Notes: generated by a model not told the origin, from the letters alone. Numbered from the stretch's first letter, positions 20,760 through 36,135 are shown. The stretch: DNA of 64,000 nucleotides from Ganoderma boninense (GCA_002900995.3 CM035308.1:3947112-4011111), one strand, 5' to 3'. Translations and numbers: made by a program.

Positions 20760-23016
20760 ATGAACGGCAGCGCTGCTGGCCATGACCTGACCTTCTTCCT
20801 CGACGGCGTGGTACGAACCACCGCTGACCTGCGCGACGACAACCTCCGTCTCAAAACTGAGAATGAAAACCTAGAGGGCCAGTTATCTGGAGTAATGCCG
20901 GTGAGTGTGCGAGAAGCTGCTCTCTTCTCTTCTCTCACCGAGACAAAATATCCAATGTAACGATGCCAAACCACAGGAACTGAAGCGGCTCCGAAAGGAG
21001 CGAGCGGCATTGAAAGCGGCGATCGGTGCGCTCCTACGGCAAAATGGGGTAGGTCACGGCGGACGCAAGCAGAGACTAAGCTTTTGCGCTTCAATTCAAT
21101 TTTTGAGAGAAAGTTACTGAGCTCTGTCCTCCTGCTATCAGGCGTTTCCAGCATGTGCTGAGGATCAACACTGGTGGTCGGGGACGTTCGCAACTCTCCC
21201 GCACGAGATTCTCCAGCATATTTTCAACTTGGCCGTCGCTTCTGAACCAACATACCAGTTTGATTCCTCGGTTCAGCCTGGGGCACACAATCCGTGGCTC
21301 GACTTGCTTCGTACGAAGAAGGCGTTCCCACTCATCTGCCGAGCGGCGGTCTGGCCTGGCATGTCCGTGCTCTACAGCGAGATCGTGCTCCGGCGCATGG
21401 GCCAAGTCTGTGCGCTGGCAGAGACTCTTCGGATCCTCGATGTCGGTCCGCGTCTTGCGACCTTCATCAAGAGCATTCAGTGGGACTCGTGCGTCGTAGC
21501 GGCGCCGTGCTCAGATGTCATCCGTGAAGACCTGGGGTTCATATTCGCTCAATGCACCCGCCTTCGATCGTTCTCGTACCATCCCCACGCCGGTTTCCCC
21601 CGCCGCAGACGGATTCCAGATGGCGACAACTGCGAAGGTTACTTTAATCCCTTGTGGTTCGTCATGATGCCGCCATCTGTCCCGGACCACCCACTGCTGC
21701 AGATTGCGACTTCGAACTTGCAGTCCCTCGACCTCGACCTCGGCATGAACGACATGCTACTTCATGCTATCCACAAAATCCTCCCCACGTTGAACACGCT
21801 GCAGTCACTCGCTCTTGGCCAATGGCCCAAGTATCACTCTCTACTCGGAGAAAACTCGGAGCTCAGGAAACTGCCGCCAGTATCCCTGCCTTCCCTGACC
21901 AACCTGCAGATTTTCGCGACTTCGCCTGCCGGGTATAAATACCTGTGCTCACGCTGGGAGCTCCCCCAGCTCTCCCACCTTACCATTCTCCTCTGTACCG
22001 GATGGCCCGGAGAGCTCCTCGCGCGGTTCGGCCGCGGTCTGCGTTACCTCCATCTCTTCCCACATCCAGAGGTCTTCTCCGTCAGCCAGACATACTATCC
22101 GACCCTCGAAGCCTGCTCTACTCTCGTCGACGCCTGCCCCGTGCTGGAGCACCTCGTCGTGCCCCTGCTCGAGAAAACCCCGGGCTCGTATCCCCTCCTC
22201 CTCAACTCCCCTACCCTCGTCCACCTCGATCTCTGGTCGGTGGCGATCCCCAGAGCGCTCTGGGGGCGCCAGGACCAATCCACAGGGGCGATGTACCGTC
22301 GCACAGCGCTCCAGCCCGAGAGCACAGTCCCCGCGCTGCGCAGCCTGCGCGTCCTCTTCACCTCGGAGAAGCACCCGCTGCCAAAGGCGCTCGAAGAAGG
22401 CGCGGGGGCGGGGTCGGACTGCAAGTCGCACGTGCGGAACCCCGACTGGCCGTGGGTCTGCCACCCCGACCTGCTCTGTGAGGGGTCGGAGGACGTGCTG
22501 TACTACCGCTTTGCGCAGGGATGGGTCGCGCAGACGGTCGCGGCGCTCATTCCGCAGGACCTCGCGGGGTACTGTTGGAAAGGGCGTGACTTGGACGGGG
22601 ACTCGTGGCCGGCGGTGTATGGCCCCTATCTCGCAGAGCGGGCACGGGAACGGAGCGATGCATCGGCGAGGGCCCATGCGACGGACGCTGGTGGACTTGA
22701 GGGAGTGGATGTGGAACAGCTTCAGGGCGATGGCGCGGAGGGGCAGGGTGGCTCCGCCCATGCGCGCAGCGAGGAAAATGATACTGCCATGCAGGAAGAC
22801 GATCCGGAGTCGACAGAGACGGAGGAAGAAGAGGAGCTGGAGCTGGAGCCGGAGGAGCAAGAGCCGGAGGAGGAGGAGATGGCCGAGGCCGCTGCTGCAC
22901 TTGCCTTGCCAAAGTATCCGGTAGCGCAAATGGACCGCGCAGCTGTCTTGACTGCCTTTCGGAGCAGCCGAGACAGGGAGTCTTATGAGCATACTAACAT
23001 TTGGGATAACCACTAG
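20760..23016 (+). CDS. F-box/LRR-like protein F2 (695 aa, 3 exons, intact)
   Basis: Exons are 20760-20900, 20977-21048 and 21142-23016, all phase 0. The first two small exons encode an N-terminal coiled coil (DNLRLKTENENLEGQLSG, then LKRLRKERAALKAAIGALL). Exon 3 opens with an F-box-like motif (TLPHEILQHIFNLA, about residues 89-102). It continues with leucine-rich segments (SLPSLTNLQIF, LRYLHLFP, PTLVHLDLW) and ends in a long Glu-rich acidic region and AVLTAFRSSRDRES. Family knowledge suggests a substrate receptor of an SCF E3 ligase in nucleus or cytosol; the coiled coil may mediate dimers. F2 is the only copy on the + strand and the closest relative of the broken F3. No frame damage was seen. 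Confidence 0.8.
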
Positions 23017-23289
23017 TAGCCGTAGGCTTTAGATGCCAGTACTTGTGGCCTGCCTGATGTTATACTCACAATCCAAACGTTTCCGGCATACAGCCCGCTG
23101 GCGGTCGCATGGGGAACGCGCGGTCAGGATACATGTAAGCGGTGTTTTCGGGTACGCTACCACTTTTCATTGAGCTTTAACTGTCCTCACTCTCTCGAGC
23201 CATCCGCAAGAGCGCTGTGCCGCAAACAGACATATGTATTGGCACGCCCACTCGCTACGAGTAGACTCACATCTCCCAAGATCCTCGTC

Positions 23290-24519
23290 TCATCCCTCCC
23301 GCTCACCACCAGCTGTCAACTCCCCAAGCCGCCTGATCATGGCGTGTGGCATGTCAGGGCCGACACACACCTCCAAGTTCCTGTTCGCCTTCTCCGCCAC
23401 GCGACCCGCCATCGCGCACATGTTCTCCTCGAACGCCTTCACCGCCTCCGAGACCGCCTTCACTTCCCCCAGCGTCCCCTTCTCCTTCAAGCCTGCGAGC
23501 GCGAGGCCGAGCTCCAGTCCGTCGAGCAGGGCGAGGTTCGCCCCGGCCCCAGAGAACGGGCTCATGAGGTGCGCCGCATCGCCGACGAGCGTAGCCCCGG
23601 GAACGTGCGTCCACGCGTGGCCGACCGGGAGGGACCACAGCGAGCGCGGGTAGATCGCGCTCTCGTCGCAGTAGTCGATCAGCGTCAGCAGCCACCCCGC
23701 CCACCCGGCGTAGTGCTCGTTGAGGGCCGCCCGGGCGGCCGCGGCGTCGGACGGGATCGTCCAGGACGCGGGCTTGCAGAGCCAGGCGTACGTGCGGATG
23801 CGGCCGTCGCCGTTGACCTGCGCGCCGAGGATGCGCGAGTCCTGCATCGCCATCATCGCGCCCTTGCCGATGTTCGCGACCGTCTCCGCGAGCTCGGGCA
23901 GCTTCGTCGTCTCGGGCGCGAGCGAGATCTCCGCGCCGTTCACCCCGAGGAATTGCGGGGTGGCAGAAGAGAGGAGAGGGCGGACGCGCGAGTGCGCGCC
24001 GTCGGCGCCGACGAGGAGGTCGCAGGTGGTCGTGGCGCCGTTGGCGAAGGTGAGCTCGTGCTGGCCGTTCCCGAGGGCCCGTACGGACGATAGGGCGTGG
24101 CCCCACTGGACGAGGTCCGCGGGGACGGCGTCGAGGAGGAGCTTGCGGAGGACGGTGCGGTCGATCTCGGGGCGGCCGTCCTCCTTAGGTTTGGGAGGGC
24201 GACTGTGACCGTCCTCTCCGTCGCCGCCGAGGTGGAGGTGGATCTTACCCGCGGCATCGTAGACCCGGATCTCCTGACCTTCGGGTCGGGAGTTTTGGTC
24301 GAACGCGTCTTGGAGGCCGTTCTCGCGCAGGGCGCGCTGGCCACTCTTCCATCCGAGATCGAGGGAGCCACCGAGGTGAGCGCGCGCGTCGAAGGCGATG
24401 TCACGTTCGTACAGAGTCGCGGAGACGCCACGGCGATGGAGTGTCAAGAGGAGAGCCAGGCCGCCTAAGCCCCCACCGATAATGGCGATGCGGGGCTGGG
24501 TTGAGAGGTTGGTAGACAT
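23290..24519 (-). CDS. FAD-dependent monooxygenase M1 (409 aa, single exon)
   Basis: The ATG at 24519 opens an uninterrupted frame. Residues 10-38 form the Rossmann start (RIAIIGGGLGGLALLLTL, acidic E38 ending the second strand). GADGAHS at 171-177 is the DG motif, and GDAAHLMSPFSGAGANLALLD at about 313-333 is the second FAD-contacting GD motif. Length and motif order fit TetX/salicylate-hydroxylase-like class A flavoprotein monooxygenases, which use NAD(P)H and O2 to hydroxylate small aromatics or xenobiotics in the cytosol. No signal peptide is seen. A TATAAAAT box lies 167-174 nt upstream. No secondary-metabolism neighbours are visible, so the substrate cannot be guessed. A truncated copy (M2) sits in array B. 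Confidence 0.88.
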   Translation of the reverse strand: MSTNLSTQPRIAIIGGGLGGLALLLTLHRRGVSATLYERDIAFDARAHLGGSLDLGWKSGQRALRENGLQDAFDQNSRPEGQEIRVYDAAGKIHLHLGGDGEDGHSRPPKPKEDGRPEIDRTVLRKLLLDAVPADLVQWGHALSSVRALGNGQHELTFANGATTTCDLLVGADGAHSRVRPLLSSATPQFLGVNGAEISLAPETTKLPELAETVANIGKGAMMAMQDSRILGAQVNGDGRIRTYAWLCKPASWTIPSDAAAARAALNEHYAGWAGWLLTLIDYCDESAIYPRSLWSLPVGHAWTHVPGATLVGDAAHLMSPFSGAGANLALLDGLELGLALAGLKEKGTLGEVKAVSEAVKAFEENMCAMAGRVAEKANRNLEVCVGPDMPHAMIRRLGELTAGGEREG

Positions 24520-24685
24520 CGGAGTCGTCCGGAGATCGAATTGAAAAGGCCCGGAAGCGGTGTGGGTGAATTCTGGGATGTGTGGGTGGATTCTGGGATG
24601 TGTGGATGGATGCTGGGATTGGGCTAGAGAATGTGAGTGCTCACCCGATGGTGGTTGAGGGACATTTGGCGCACACGAAAGCAGC

Positions 24686-24693
24686 ATTTTATA
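24686..24693 (-). promoter_or_regulatory. TATA box of M1
   Basis: TATAAAAT on the minus strand, 167 nt before the M1 ATG. In the duplicated M2 flank the same position reads TATGAAAT, so the box is lost there. Confidence 0.55.
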
Positions 24694-24699
24694 TTGACT

Positions 24700-25893
24700 G
24701 GCCAGTTGAGAAGGGCTTTTCGTAGTACTGGCAGCGGGACTTACCACATATTACGGTACCGGCAGAACCTTGAAGCTTGAATGGCGTACTTGCGCATGCA
24801 CACGGCGGATAGCTCTGGTACTCGATGCCGGGCAATTGCGTTGTCGGCCAGGACTACTGTATGTGGTGTTATGTGCGTGGATAGCTGCGCTTGTTTTCCT
24901 CGCTCGCGATGCCGATGTGTTACGCACGTACGGCTCGGAGAGCTTTGGACTAAGTAGATCTAGAGTTGGTCGAAAAACATTTGAAATGGCCATCCAATCG
25001 CTATAAATACACGGAAACTGACTGCCGTTTGGCCACGTACCCTCGGAAGACTGAGGACTAGGAATTGATGTGGTAAGTATTCAAGCCCGACTTGGGAGGT
25101 TCCGGTGGCAACACCCAGACTCATGTCGCGCTCATCAGCGAGCCTGAGGGCCCGGGTCGCATGATGCTGAACAGACCTGTACCGAAGTTGAGGAGCCCCT
25201 TGTTAGGCCATGTGGATGCAGCCATCCTGTGCGCGCTCATCGTGGTACAGAGGTAGTCGGATGAAGAGAACGAATTCTAATCGCGTGGCGTTTCGTAGGA
25301 CATCGGAGACTTCCGGCGAGTGGACGCTCGATCGCAGACTACGAGGGTGGCACAAATTCCAGTTTTCATGAACTTCGACGTGGATATCTCTACATATCGA
25401 CCACGTCGAATTTGCTCTCTCGTCGCTTTCCTCTCTCGAAAAAACTTTGATTACTTTCAGAACAACTTAGTCTGGGTCTCAATGTTGACAAGTTCACTAC
25501 TACTAGTAGCCACTGGCTTCGTGAATTGCATTTCGGCGGGTCATCTTGTGAATTACTGATTCGCCAAGCCGGGCGAGGAGTCAAGCTCAAGATAAAGCTG
25601 GATTTGCATGCCACATATGACAGATAGTTGTGTCGATCATGAGAGCGGCATGCAAATTCAGTTAAGTAGGTTACCAGGAAATGAACTGTTGTAGACGCTC
25701 CTCCCCATAGATAGCTGCCAGTAGAAGCGACCTAAGAGCGTAGTTCATGACCATCTCGATGCCCCCTCAGGCTCGCAGTGTGCTGTTCCTTTCAAGCTGT
25801 CTCTGAGATTGAATGGAGTGTTTTCCCAAATGTAAGCATGTATAGTAGTTCTATATTAATCGAACTAGGGAACACTGACATTGGTCCAAAGAA
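24700..25893. other. Intergenic region, no gene seen
   Basis: This lies between M1 and F3. The part up to about 24885 is duplicated beside M2 (to about 44105). The rest shows no recognised coding signal, RNA gene or repeat. Confidence 0.5.
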
Positions 25894-28239
25894 CTAGTGA
25901 TTATCCCAAATATCGGTGTGACTGTAGGACTCCCTGTCTCGGCTGCTCCGAAACGCAGCCAAGACAATCTCCCGGTCCAGCTGCATCACCGGGTACTCCG
26001 GTAAAGCAAGCTCAGCCGCAGCTTCGACACACTCTTGCTCTTCCTCCTCCCGCCTCTCTTCCTCCTCCCGCGCCAGCCTCTCTAGCTCCTCCCTCTCCCT
26101 CCCCTCAGCATCCCCGCTTATCGGGGCATCACCGGAACCTTCGGCCTTGGCATGCCCATGCCCATCCCCGTCGCCGTTGCCTCTGCCGTCGCGGATGCCG
26201 TCCCCCTCCGCACCATCGACGCGAAGTACATCTTCTGGACCTTCTTGACCCTCCCCTTCTTCCACCACCTCCTCAGCCACATCCCCAGAGTCAGATTCGC
26301 CCCTCTTTTGAAATGCCCGAAGCAGCTCCTCAAAGTGCACGTACACCGCGGGCCAGTCTTCCTCTGACAACAAGCTCTCTTGCAGGTCCCACCTGTACTC
26401 CCCGAGGTCCTGCGGAATGAGCGCCGCGACCGTCTGCGCGACCCACCCCTGCGGAAAGCGGTAGTACAGCACATCTTCGGAGCCCTCCGCGAGCAGGCGC
26501 GGGTGGCAGATCCACGGCCAGTCCGGGTTCCGCACGTGGGATCTAGTGCAGCCCACCGAGCGCGGCGAGCGCGCCCCCGCGCCCGTGCCGGTGCCCGCAG
26601 TACTGGGGTACGGAAACGGAAACAGACCGAAGCCATACTCGGACAACACGTCGTGAGGGCCCCAAGTGTAGAGCATGCGCACGGTGCGGAGGGACGGGGA
26701 GCGTGTTCCCCGGTCTGGTGGCGTGGCGGAGGGCGGCGGTGGCGATGGACTGGCCCTCCAGGCGCTTCCATCGGACGGGCTGGCCCCGTGCTCTCCAGAA
26801 GTCGAGATGGACGAGCGTGGGGGAGTTGATCAGGAGAGAGGGTGGGGTCGCTAGTTTGGGCAGGACGAGGTGCTCCAACGCGGGACAGACGTCTGCGAGC
26901 GTCGAGCAGCCTTCGAGGGTCGGCATGAACACCTGACTGTTGGAAAAGACCTACGGGGTCGGGAAGAGATGCAGGTAGCGCAGTCGCCGGCCGAACCGCC
27001 CCAAGAGCTGCTCGGGCCATCCGGTGCAGGCGAGGATCGTGAAGCGGGCGAGGTGGGGGACCTCCCAGTGTGCGCACAGGTACTGATCCACCGCCGCCGA
27101 TGTGGTGAAGATCTGCAGGTCCGTTAGGGAAGGAAGGGATACTGGGGACATTTTCATGAGCTCCGAGTCCTCTGGGAGTACCGGGGTGGGGTACATGGGC
27201 CATGGGCCGAGGGTGAGTGACTCTAGTGCATCCAATGCGGGAACTTGAAGAAGCCTGTGGATGGCTTGAAGCATGGCGTCGTCCATGGTGAGGTCACCGA
27301 GGTCGAGGGTCCGCAAGTTGAGAGTCGTCTGCAGAAGTGGGTGGTCTGGGACGGACGAAGGCATCATGATAAACCACAAAGGATTGAAGTAGCCCTCGCA
27401 TTCGTCGTCGTCAGGGGTCAGGCTCCGGAGCGGGAAATTGACATGAGGACGATACGAGAATGATCGGAGCTGGGTGCATTGAGCGAATATGCACGTCAGG
27501 TCTTCGCGGACAACGTCCGCGCACGGCGCTGCTACGGCGCAGGAATCCCACTGAATACTCTGCACGAAGCGTCCGAGGCGAGGACCAACGTCGGGATTCC
27601 GAAAACTCTCTGCCAGCGCGGAGACCTGGCCCATGCGCCGGAGCACGATGTCGCCGTACAGGACGGACATGCCAGGCCAGACGGACGCTCGGCAGATGAG
27701 TGGGAACGCCTTCTTCATACGCAGCAGGTCGAACCACGGGCTGTGAGCGCCAGGCCGAACCGACGAGTCGAATTGGTACATCGGTTCAGTGCTGACGGCC
27801 AAAGCGAAGATGCATTGAAGGATCTCGTGTGGGAGGGTCCCGAACGTCCCCGGTGATCGATCGTCCGCATACGTTGGTACCGCCTATAGAAAGAGGACAG
27901 AACGTATTCATGACTTTGAAGTTAGTACACAGGCAACCGAAGTTTGCGACGCACCCCGCTTTGGCGTAGCAACGCACCGATCGCCCCCTTCAATGCCACT
28001 CGCTCCTTCCGAAATAGCTCCAATTCCTGTTGTTTGGAAAGAGGTGGTGTTAAAATGTGCGATCGCTGCGAGAGCAGGGATTCCGCGTCCACTCACCGGC
28101 ATGATTTCAGACAGCGCCGCTTCTCAAGCTGTTCTTTTTGAGCTTTGAGACGCTCGTTCTCCGCGCGAAGTTCGGCCGTGGTCCGGACTACACCATCGAG
28201 GAAGAAGTCTAAGTCATGGGTGGCCTTCCCGGGGTCCAT
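25894..28239 (-). pseudogene. F-box/LRR-like pseudogene F3
   Basis: Organisation is as in F2: coiled-coil exon 1 (28239-28097, MDPGKATHDLDFFLDGVV), exon 2 (LFRKERVALKGAIGALLRQ), and a large exon 3 with TLPHEILQCIF, SLPSLTDLQIFTTS and an acidic C-terminus ending FRSSRDRESYSHTDIWDNH. Three lesions are visible. Exon 1 is 143 nt rather than 141 (two extra bases). A codon equivalent to Glu in F2 is TAG at 26951-26953. A frame change lies near 26690. Each downstream part remains open for hundreds of bases, so decay looks recent. Loss could also reflect sequence error at one site, but not all three. Confidence 0.75.
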
Positions 28240-29229
28240 GGTTGTTGGAAGACTTGCGGGGGATTGTATGATCAAGGAGAGGACCGGCGCAGAAGTGTTG
28301 AATGTTGTGCAGGGCCTACGGCGACGAGACACTCCAAGCTCCAAACATGCTGTTAACGCACACTTGCCATGAGGTAGCATTGAAAATAGGCTTACTATTT
28401 AAATCTACCGGTGGATTCCACGAGGCATGTTCGAGTCATCGCCCCTTGAGATCCAGCGAATGGTGCAAGAACAGAATCTGGTGTGTCCGGACAGGATCGT
28501 GCCAAACGGGGTGAGAGCGTCTATTCCCTTTCCCTCCGTCTCTGTGAATTCCATCCACCCAGTGGCCTTGAGGCTTCTGTCACGGCAGTTCTGAGCGTTC
28601 AGAGCTGCTTGGAGTCACGAGGACAGAAATGCAGTACGTACCGTGGTGAGTTTTTTTAATCATTATCACACGTGCTTTGACGTTTTGGCGTAATTCTCTG
28701 AAGATGCCGAACCATCATCATCCACTGCAATCACCAGCGGGGTGTCCTACCGCTCCTTGAGCTGTAACTCTTCTGCTACCACTGATATGAACACTCGATC
28801 TCGCCCAAAAGCTTGAAGAGACGTGCTGGTTCTCGTATAGGGACGAACAATCGGCGCAGAGGACAACGTGCTGTTAGGAGACCTCGGGCACAGGCATCGC
28901 CAGGCTTTCGAGGGCGCAGCGTCTTTCTCATATGTGGAGTATACCGGTCTACACGTCGGTATCAACCGTTGAGGTTCAGTCTACAGAGGGGCAATAGTGA
29001 TGCCTACAAGACGTTGTTGCTCCTATGGGATCGTGCGTGCATGCCTTGCCATGTCATGTGGTGAGCGTAAAAGCCACAAATACCCGGCGAAAAATAGACC
29101 ATATCATACCGCTCTCTGCTCGCTCCGTGCTCCCCACCAGTCTTTTCGCCCCTCCCATCCCCTGACACATTACGTCGGAGGCGGACAAACCCTGACCCTT
29201 CTCCTCGTCGACCATCTCGCACGGGCTCC
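28240..29229. other. Intergenic region, no gene seen
   Basis: Upstream of F3. No open frame with recognisable similarity, splice pattern or repeat was found. Confidence 0.5.
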
Positions 29230-29917
29230 TTGACGCCGCCCCGCCCAGCGCAGTCCCTCCCTCGCCCCCGCCAGCAGTGCTCCCGCTCCTCCCCTCTTCT
29301 CAGCTTCAATCGTGCTCTTTCTGGCGGCGAGCACGCGGCTCTTGCGCAAGCTCGTAGCCGCCCGGCACCCCGAGCCACGTGTAGGCGGTACGTGCGGGCC
29401 CGCGCGCGAGGAGCCTACGGCGAGCGTGAAGCCGGACACGCGAGGTTGAGCGCGGCGTCCGCGCGCCAGCCGTGGCGCCGTGAACACCTTCGAGCCGACC
29501 GGACGTTGCCATCACCTGCCCGAATGAACAGCTGGCGTGCGCTGGCGCGCGGTGTCAGCATTTCCGTTTGCATTTTCTCGGGCACAATAGCGCGCGGGGT
29601 GGAGTGCGGGGAAGGGGGGAAGGGGAAGACAATGAAGAAGAGAGAGAAGGAGGAAGAGGAAGAAGAGAGTGGACGCACAGCCGAGGATGAGGCAAGCGTT
29701 GAGGGCGCGAGCGCGCGCTCGCGTCGAGCCCGAGCACGGCGGTCGTTGAGCGAGACCTGCTGCGTTCTGGCGGAAGAGGTCGAGGCCGATCGTCACGAGC
29801 ACGACCACCGCACGTTCAACCGCGACCGCGGCGGTCCTGGAGCGCGAAGGTGAGCAGGAGCATGCTGATCCCGAAGAGCGTTTGCGGACCAAAGGCACAG
29901 GCGGTCGATCGGCCCCG
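29230..29917. other. GC-rich, degenerate coding-like stretch next to the gap
   Basis: Long open frames exist in several frames because stops are rare in this GC-rich DNA. On the minus strand near the gap, a hydrophobic stretch (TLFGISMLLLTFALQDRRGR) followed in another frame by VVVLVTIGLDLF could be a membrane-protein relic. No family can be assigned, and the frames do not connect. Confidence 0.3.
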
Positions 29918-30017
29918 NNNNNNNNNNNNNNNNNNNNNNNNNNNNNNNNNNNNNNNNNNNNNNNNNNNNNNNNNNNNNNNNNNNNNNNNNNNNNNNNNNN
30001 NNNNNNNNNNNNNNNNN
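29918..30017. other. Assembly gap (100 N)
   Basis: Exactly 100 N, the usual placeholder for a scaffold gap of unknown size. Order and distance across it are not proven by sequence. Confidence 0.99.
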
Positions 30018-30376
30018 ACAGGCGTCTAACTTACCGGATTCGGCCAGTTGGTCGTCGTGGCTGCGCATTTGCGGTCGATGGCATCTCTGCTTCCGACGGC
30101 GATCTTCAACCTTGGTAAGGATTCCTCTTATTATCCTATAAGTGTATGCTTATGGGCGTAGCCGATGTAGGGGCTTGTATCTTGTACCAATAGCTTGTAG
30201 CTTATCGTGTCAGCGCACTGTAGTCGGCTGGTACAGCTCACCAACAGAAACAGGTACCAAGAACTAGACCTGGGCCACGTTTTTGTTCTTAGATTTTCCA
30301 GTAAGGAGCTTTTCCATCCGTTAGGAATGCAGCTTCCCATTCTCCAAACCGCACCTAACCGCAGGCGTTATCAGAG

Positions 30377-33651
<3,275 letters not shown>

Positions 33652-33671
33652 TCTTATGTCGACATGTAGCC

Positions 33672-34855
33672 CTAGTAATGATCCCTGAGATCTAGGTGAC
33701 TGTAAGGCGTCTGACGTGTGCCGCGCCGAAACGCGGCAAGGATGGTTGCGCGATCCAGTTGTACGACAGGATACTCCGGCCTCGAAGCCAGCGCAGCGGC
33801 TGCTTCACGCTGCCTGCAGTCCAGCCTCCCGTCTCCCTCCTCCATGCTATCCCCCACCCGTTCTTGCTCCAGCTCCGGCTCCTCAGGCAGATCCATGTGA
33901 CTGTGCAACCCACCCTCCGAGCCATCGGTCTCCTCAGCGTCCTCTTCGATTGCGGGATTGCGTTCATGCTGGTGCGAGTTGCTGCTGCCTTCTTTCTCAG
34001 ACCTAGAGTCGTCGCTTGTCCAGTCCGAGCTGACAGACCCTTCCCCACTCTCCTCGCTCCCAGTGTCCCATCCTGCCCACTCTCCATCGCTCTCCCCGTC
34101 CTCGCCAATCAACCTCTCCCGCAACTCCGAGTCTTCAGCGGCCTCGGACTGAGAATCCTCCTCTCGCATCCCCATCTGCCAGAAGACCTCCGGGACCGCC
34201 GCGACCGTCTGCACGACGCGTCCCTGCGGGAAGCTGCGGTACAGCACCTCGTCCTCGGCCGTCAGCAGACCCGGGTGGCAGATACTCGGCCAGTCGGCGT
34301 GCACTCCCCCGGGTTTACAGCCCAGCGGCGAGACCGACTCATCCACGAACATGAACAGGAAGCGCACGGTGTTCAGGAAGCGCACGCTGCTGTTGTCCTA
34401 GCGGGCTTGGAGATAGTCGTAGTGCGGCGGGGCCCAGAAATCGATATGGACCAGCGTTGGGGAGTTGGCGATGAGATCTATGAGGGGCACGATGATGTTC
34501 TCCAGCAGCGGGCACCCCTCTGAGAACGTGGAGGCGAGCGTCGAGATGGGTTCCCAAATGCTCGGGGCCCCGGGGGAAGTGGATGGGGTAGAGATGGAGA
34601 TGGCGCAGGTGGCGGCTGAAGCGCTGCAGGAGGCGCATTGGGGACACAGCGCATTCGGCGTTGATGAGGATGGTGATGCGGGTGAGTTGGGGCACGTCCC
34701 AGTGCGAGCACAAGTACGTGTCCACATCCTCCTGGGGTGGTGCGAAAATCTGCAGGTTCGTTCGGGACGGCAGTGATATGTTGGGCATGGTCGCGAGCAC
34801 TTCAGGGAGTGACGAGTTCGAGGACCAGGAGGCTTCGCTTCGTCCTACGGTTGGT
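33672..34855 (-). pseudogene. F-box/LRR-like pseudogene F4, 5' truncated
   Basis: The C-terminal third is open (33672 to about 34385: VRFLFMFVDESVSPLGC, acidic region, SHLDLRDHY). Upstream parts of the LRR-like body (SLPSRTNLQIFAPP, DVDTYLCSHWDVPQLTRITI) lie in other frames. Homology to F5 stops abruptly at about 34855, where the S3 cassette begins. The F-box, coiled coil and start are therefore missing. It converges on intact AFG2. Confidence 0.8.
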
Positions 34856-35763
34856 TGACAAATCAATCATGTAGATTGCCCACGAGTGACGACTGCGGCG
34901 GGCCGCCAGGAGGGATGGAGTGCTCTGAATAAATCAAGGTGCACAGTATCTAGGCAGCACTATGAGCTGTCAGTGGCCCCTTTCAGTTCCAAGATCGTTA
35001 TCCGCTGACTGATCTGGTTATCGTAGGCAAAGTAAGCATGCTTTTCTGTTCCAATCCCTAGCCCAATATATCATCTTCTAATGAGTCAATAGTATCCCTT
35101 ATGGCAAGACGCCCCAGCCGGAGTTCATCTAGCCCTGAGATAATGCAGGGCACCCGCCAAGCCCTCGCAGATGACCAAAAAGGGTGCAAGGACTGAGAAA
35201 TCTCAAGCTAAATCTGCACCCCGCTTTGACGTGTACGCAACTCATCAAACGAGCTCCAGAACTGACGCCCTCTTGTCTACAGACTACGGTTTGGGATATT
35301 TGGGTCCCCGTGGTGTTGGCAGTCTGGGCTGATCGGCTGGAGTCTTTGTCATGTCATACGCGTGGGCTGATCCGGGTTGAGGTGAGAATAATCTTGCGCA
35401 CTCACAAGTGTTTTTGTCTTCCGCTGACTCTGGCATCGAGCCAGAGAGGATCCCTTTCAGCAGTCTGATGCCTTCGGACTCAGGTTTGGAATTTGGTTTC
35501 TCGGGGCTAGATCGTATGTCCATATCGCCGTGTAACCTGTAAGCCGGACCCGGTCACTGCCTCAAAAAAGTACCTTGACTCGTTTTACACCTATTTAAGA
35601 CGGGGGAGAGTCCATGCAACGGTGTTTCCTCCTGACGACTGTCACCCTCTCCCCCTCACACTCATACTGTCAACAAGTCCTTCCACCCGAGGTGTGTCCA
35701 TGGCATCACCATCGTTCCCGTTACCCTTCGCAAACTGACGCATCTCGGTCGTTTTCCAGCACC
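34856..35763. repeat. Cassette 5' region of S3 (copy of 5520-6438)
   Basis: Near-identical to the region before S1, beginning right where F4 ends. A 20-nt deletion near 35613, relative to S1, removes the TATAAG element. TATTTAAG is still present at about 35591. Confidence 0.7.
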
Positions 35764-36135
35764 ATGTCTGCCTCATCTCGCAAATCCGCACTCCAATACC
35801 TGAAGGCAGTCGCGAATACTGTAGATCCCGCCTTCTTCTCCACTCAGCAGTATACGGGCGTGCTGTCGGGTGAATTCGACAACGTGAAGCTGACGGTGAC
35901 GAAGCAGTTTTGTCCCAAAGCCATTCCAGCCAACATCACGTATAAGATCGACTTGGGTTCTCTGATGCCGAAGAGCTCAGACTCCGAAGCAAGCGGCGAG
36001 CCTGCCAAAGCTCTGGTGCTATACGTGCTGTATCCCAACTGGTTCGACTACGCGGCGAACAAGCTTGCCTACAAAGGCTGCTTGGACGACCTGATCGCTA
36101 ACGAGGATTCCTACACGTCTCAGAGGATCGCGTGA
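35764..36135 (+). CDS. Small unknown protein S3 (123 aa)
   Basis: Same start context and length as S1, with five amino-acid differences (for example VKLTVTKQF for VELTVTKEF, and DYAAN for DCGAN). The frame is intact. It converges on K4 (173 nt between stops), exactly the S1-K2 spacing. The upstream TATAAG element of the other copies is deleted, so expression may be lowered or may rely on the upstream TATTTAAG. Function unknown. Confidence 0.72.
   Translation: MSASSRKSALQYLKAVANTVDPAFFSTQQYTGVLSGEFDNVKLTVTKQFCPKAIPANITYKIDLGSLMPKSSDSEASGEPAKALVLYVLYPNWFDYAANKLAYKGCLDDLIANEDSYTSQRIA

Noticed and set aside
21949..23013. 354-codon open frame on - across F2
   Set aside because: Antisense to the F2 exon, which has F-box and splice evidence; composition is typical of a shadow frame.
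23170..24093. 307-codon open frame on +
   Set aside because: Antisense shadow of the GC-rich monooxygenase M1; Arg/Pro/Ala-rich with no motifs.
29230..29853. 207-codon open frame on + beside the N gap
   Set aside because: Low-complexity, GC-driven frame with open frames on all strands; no splice or motif support.
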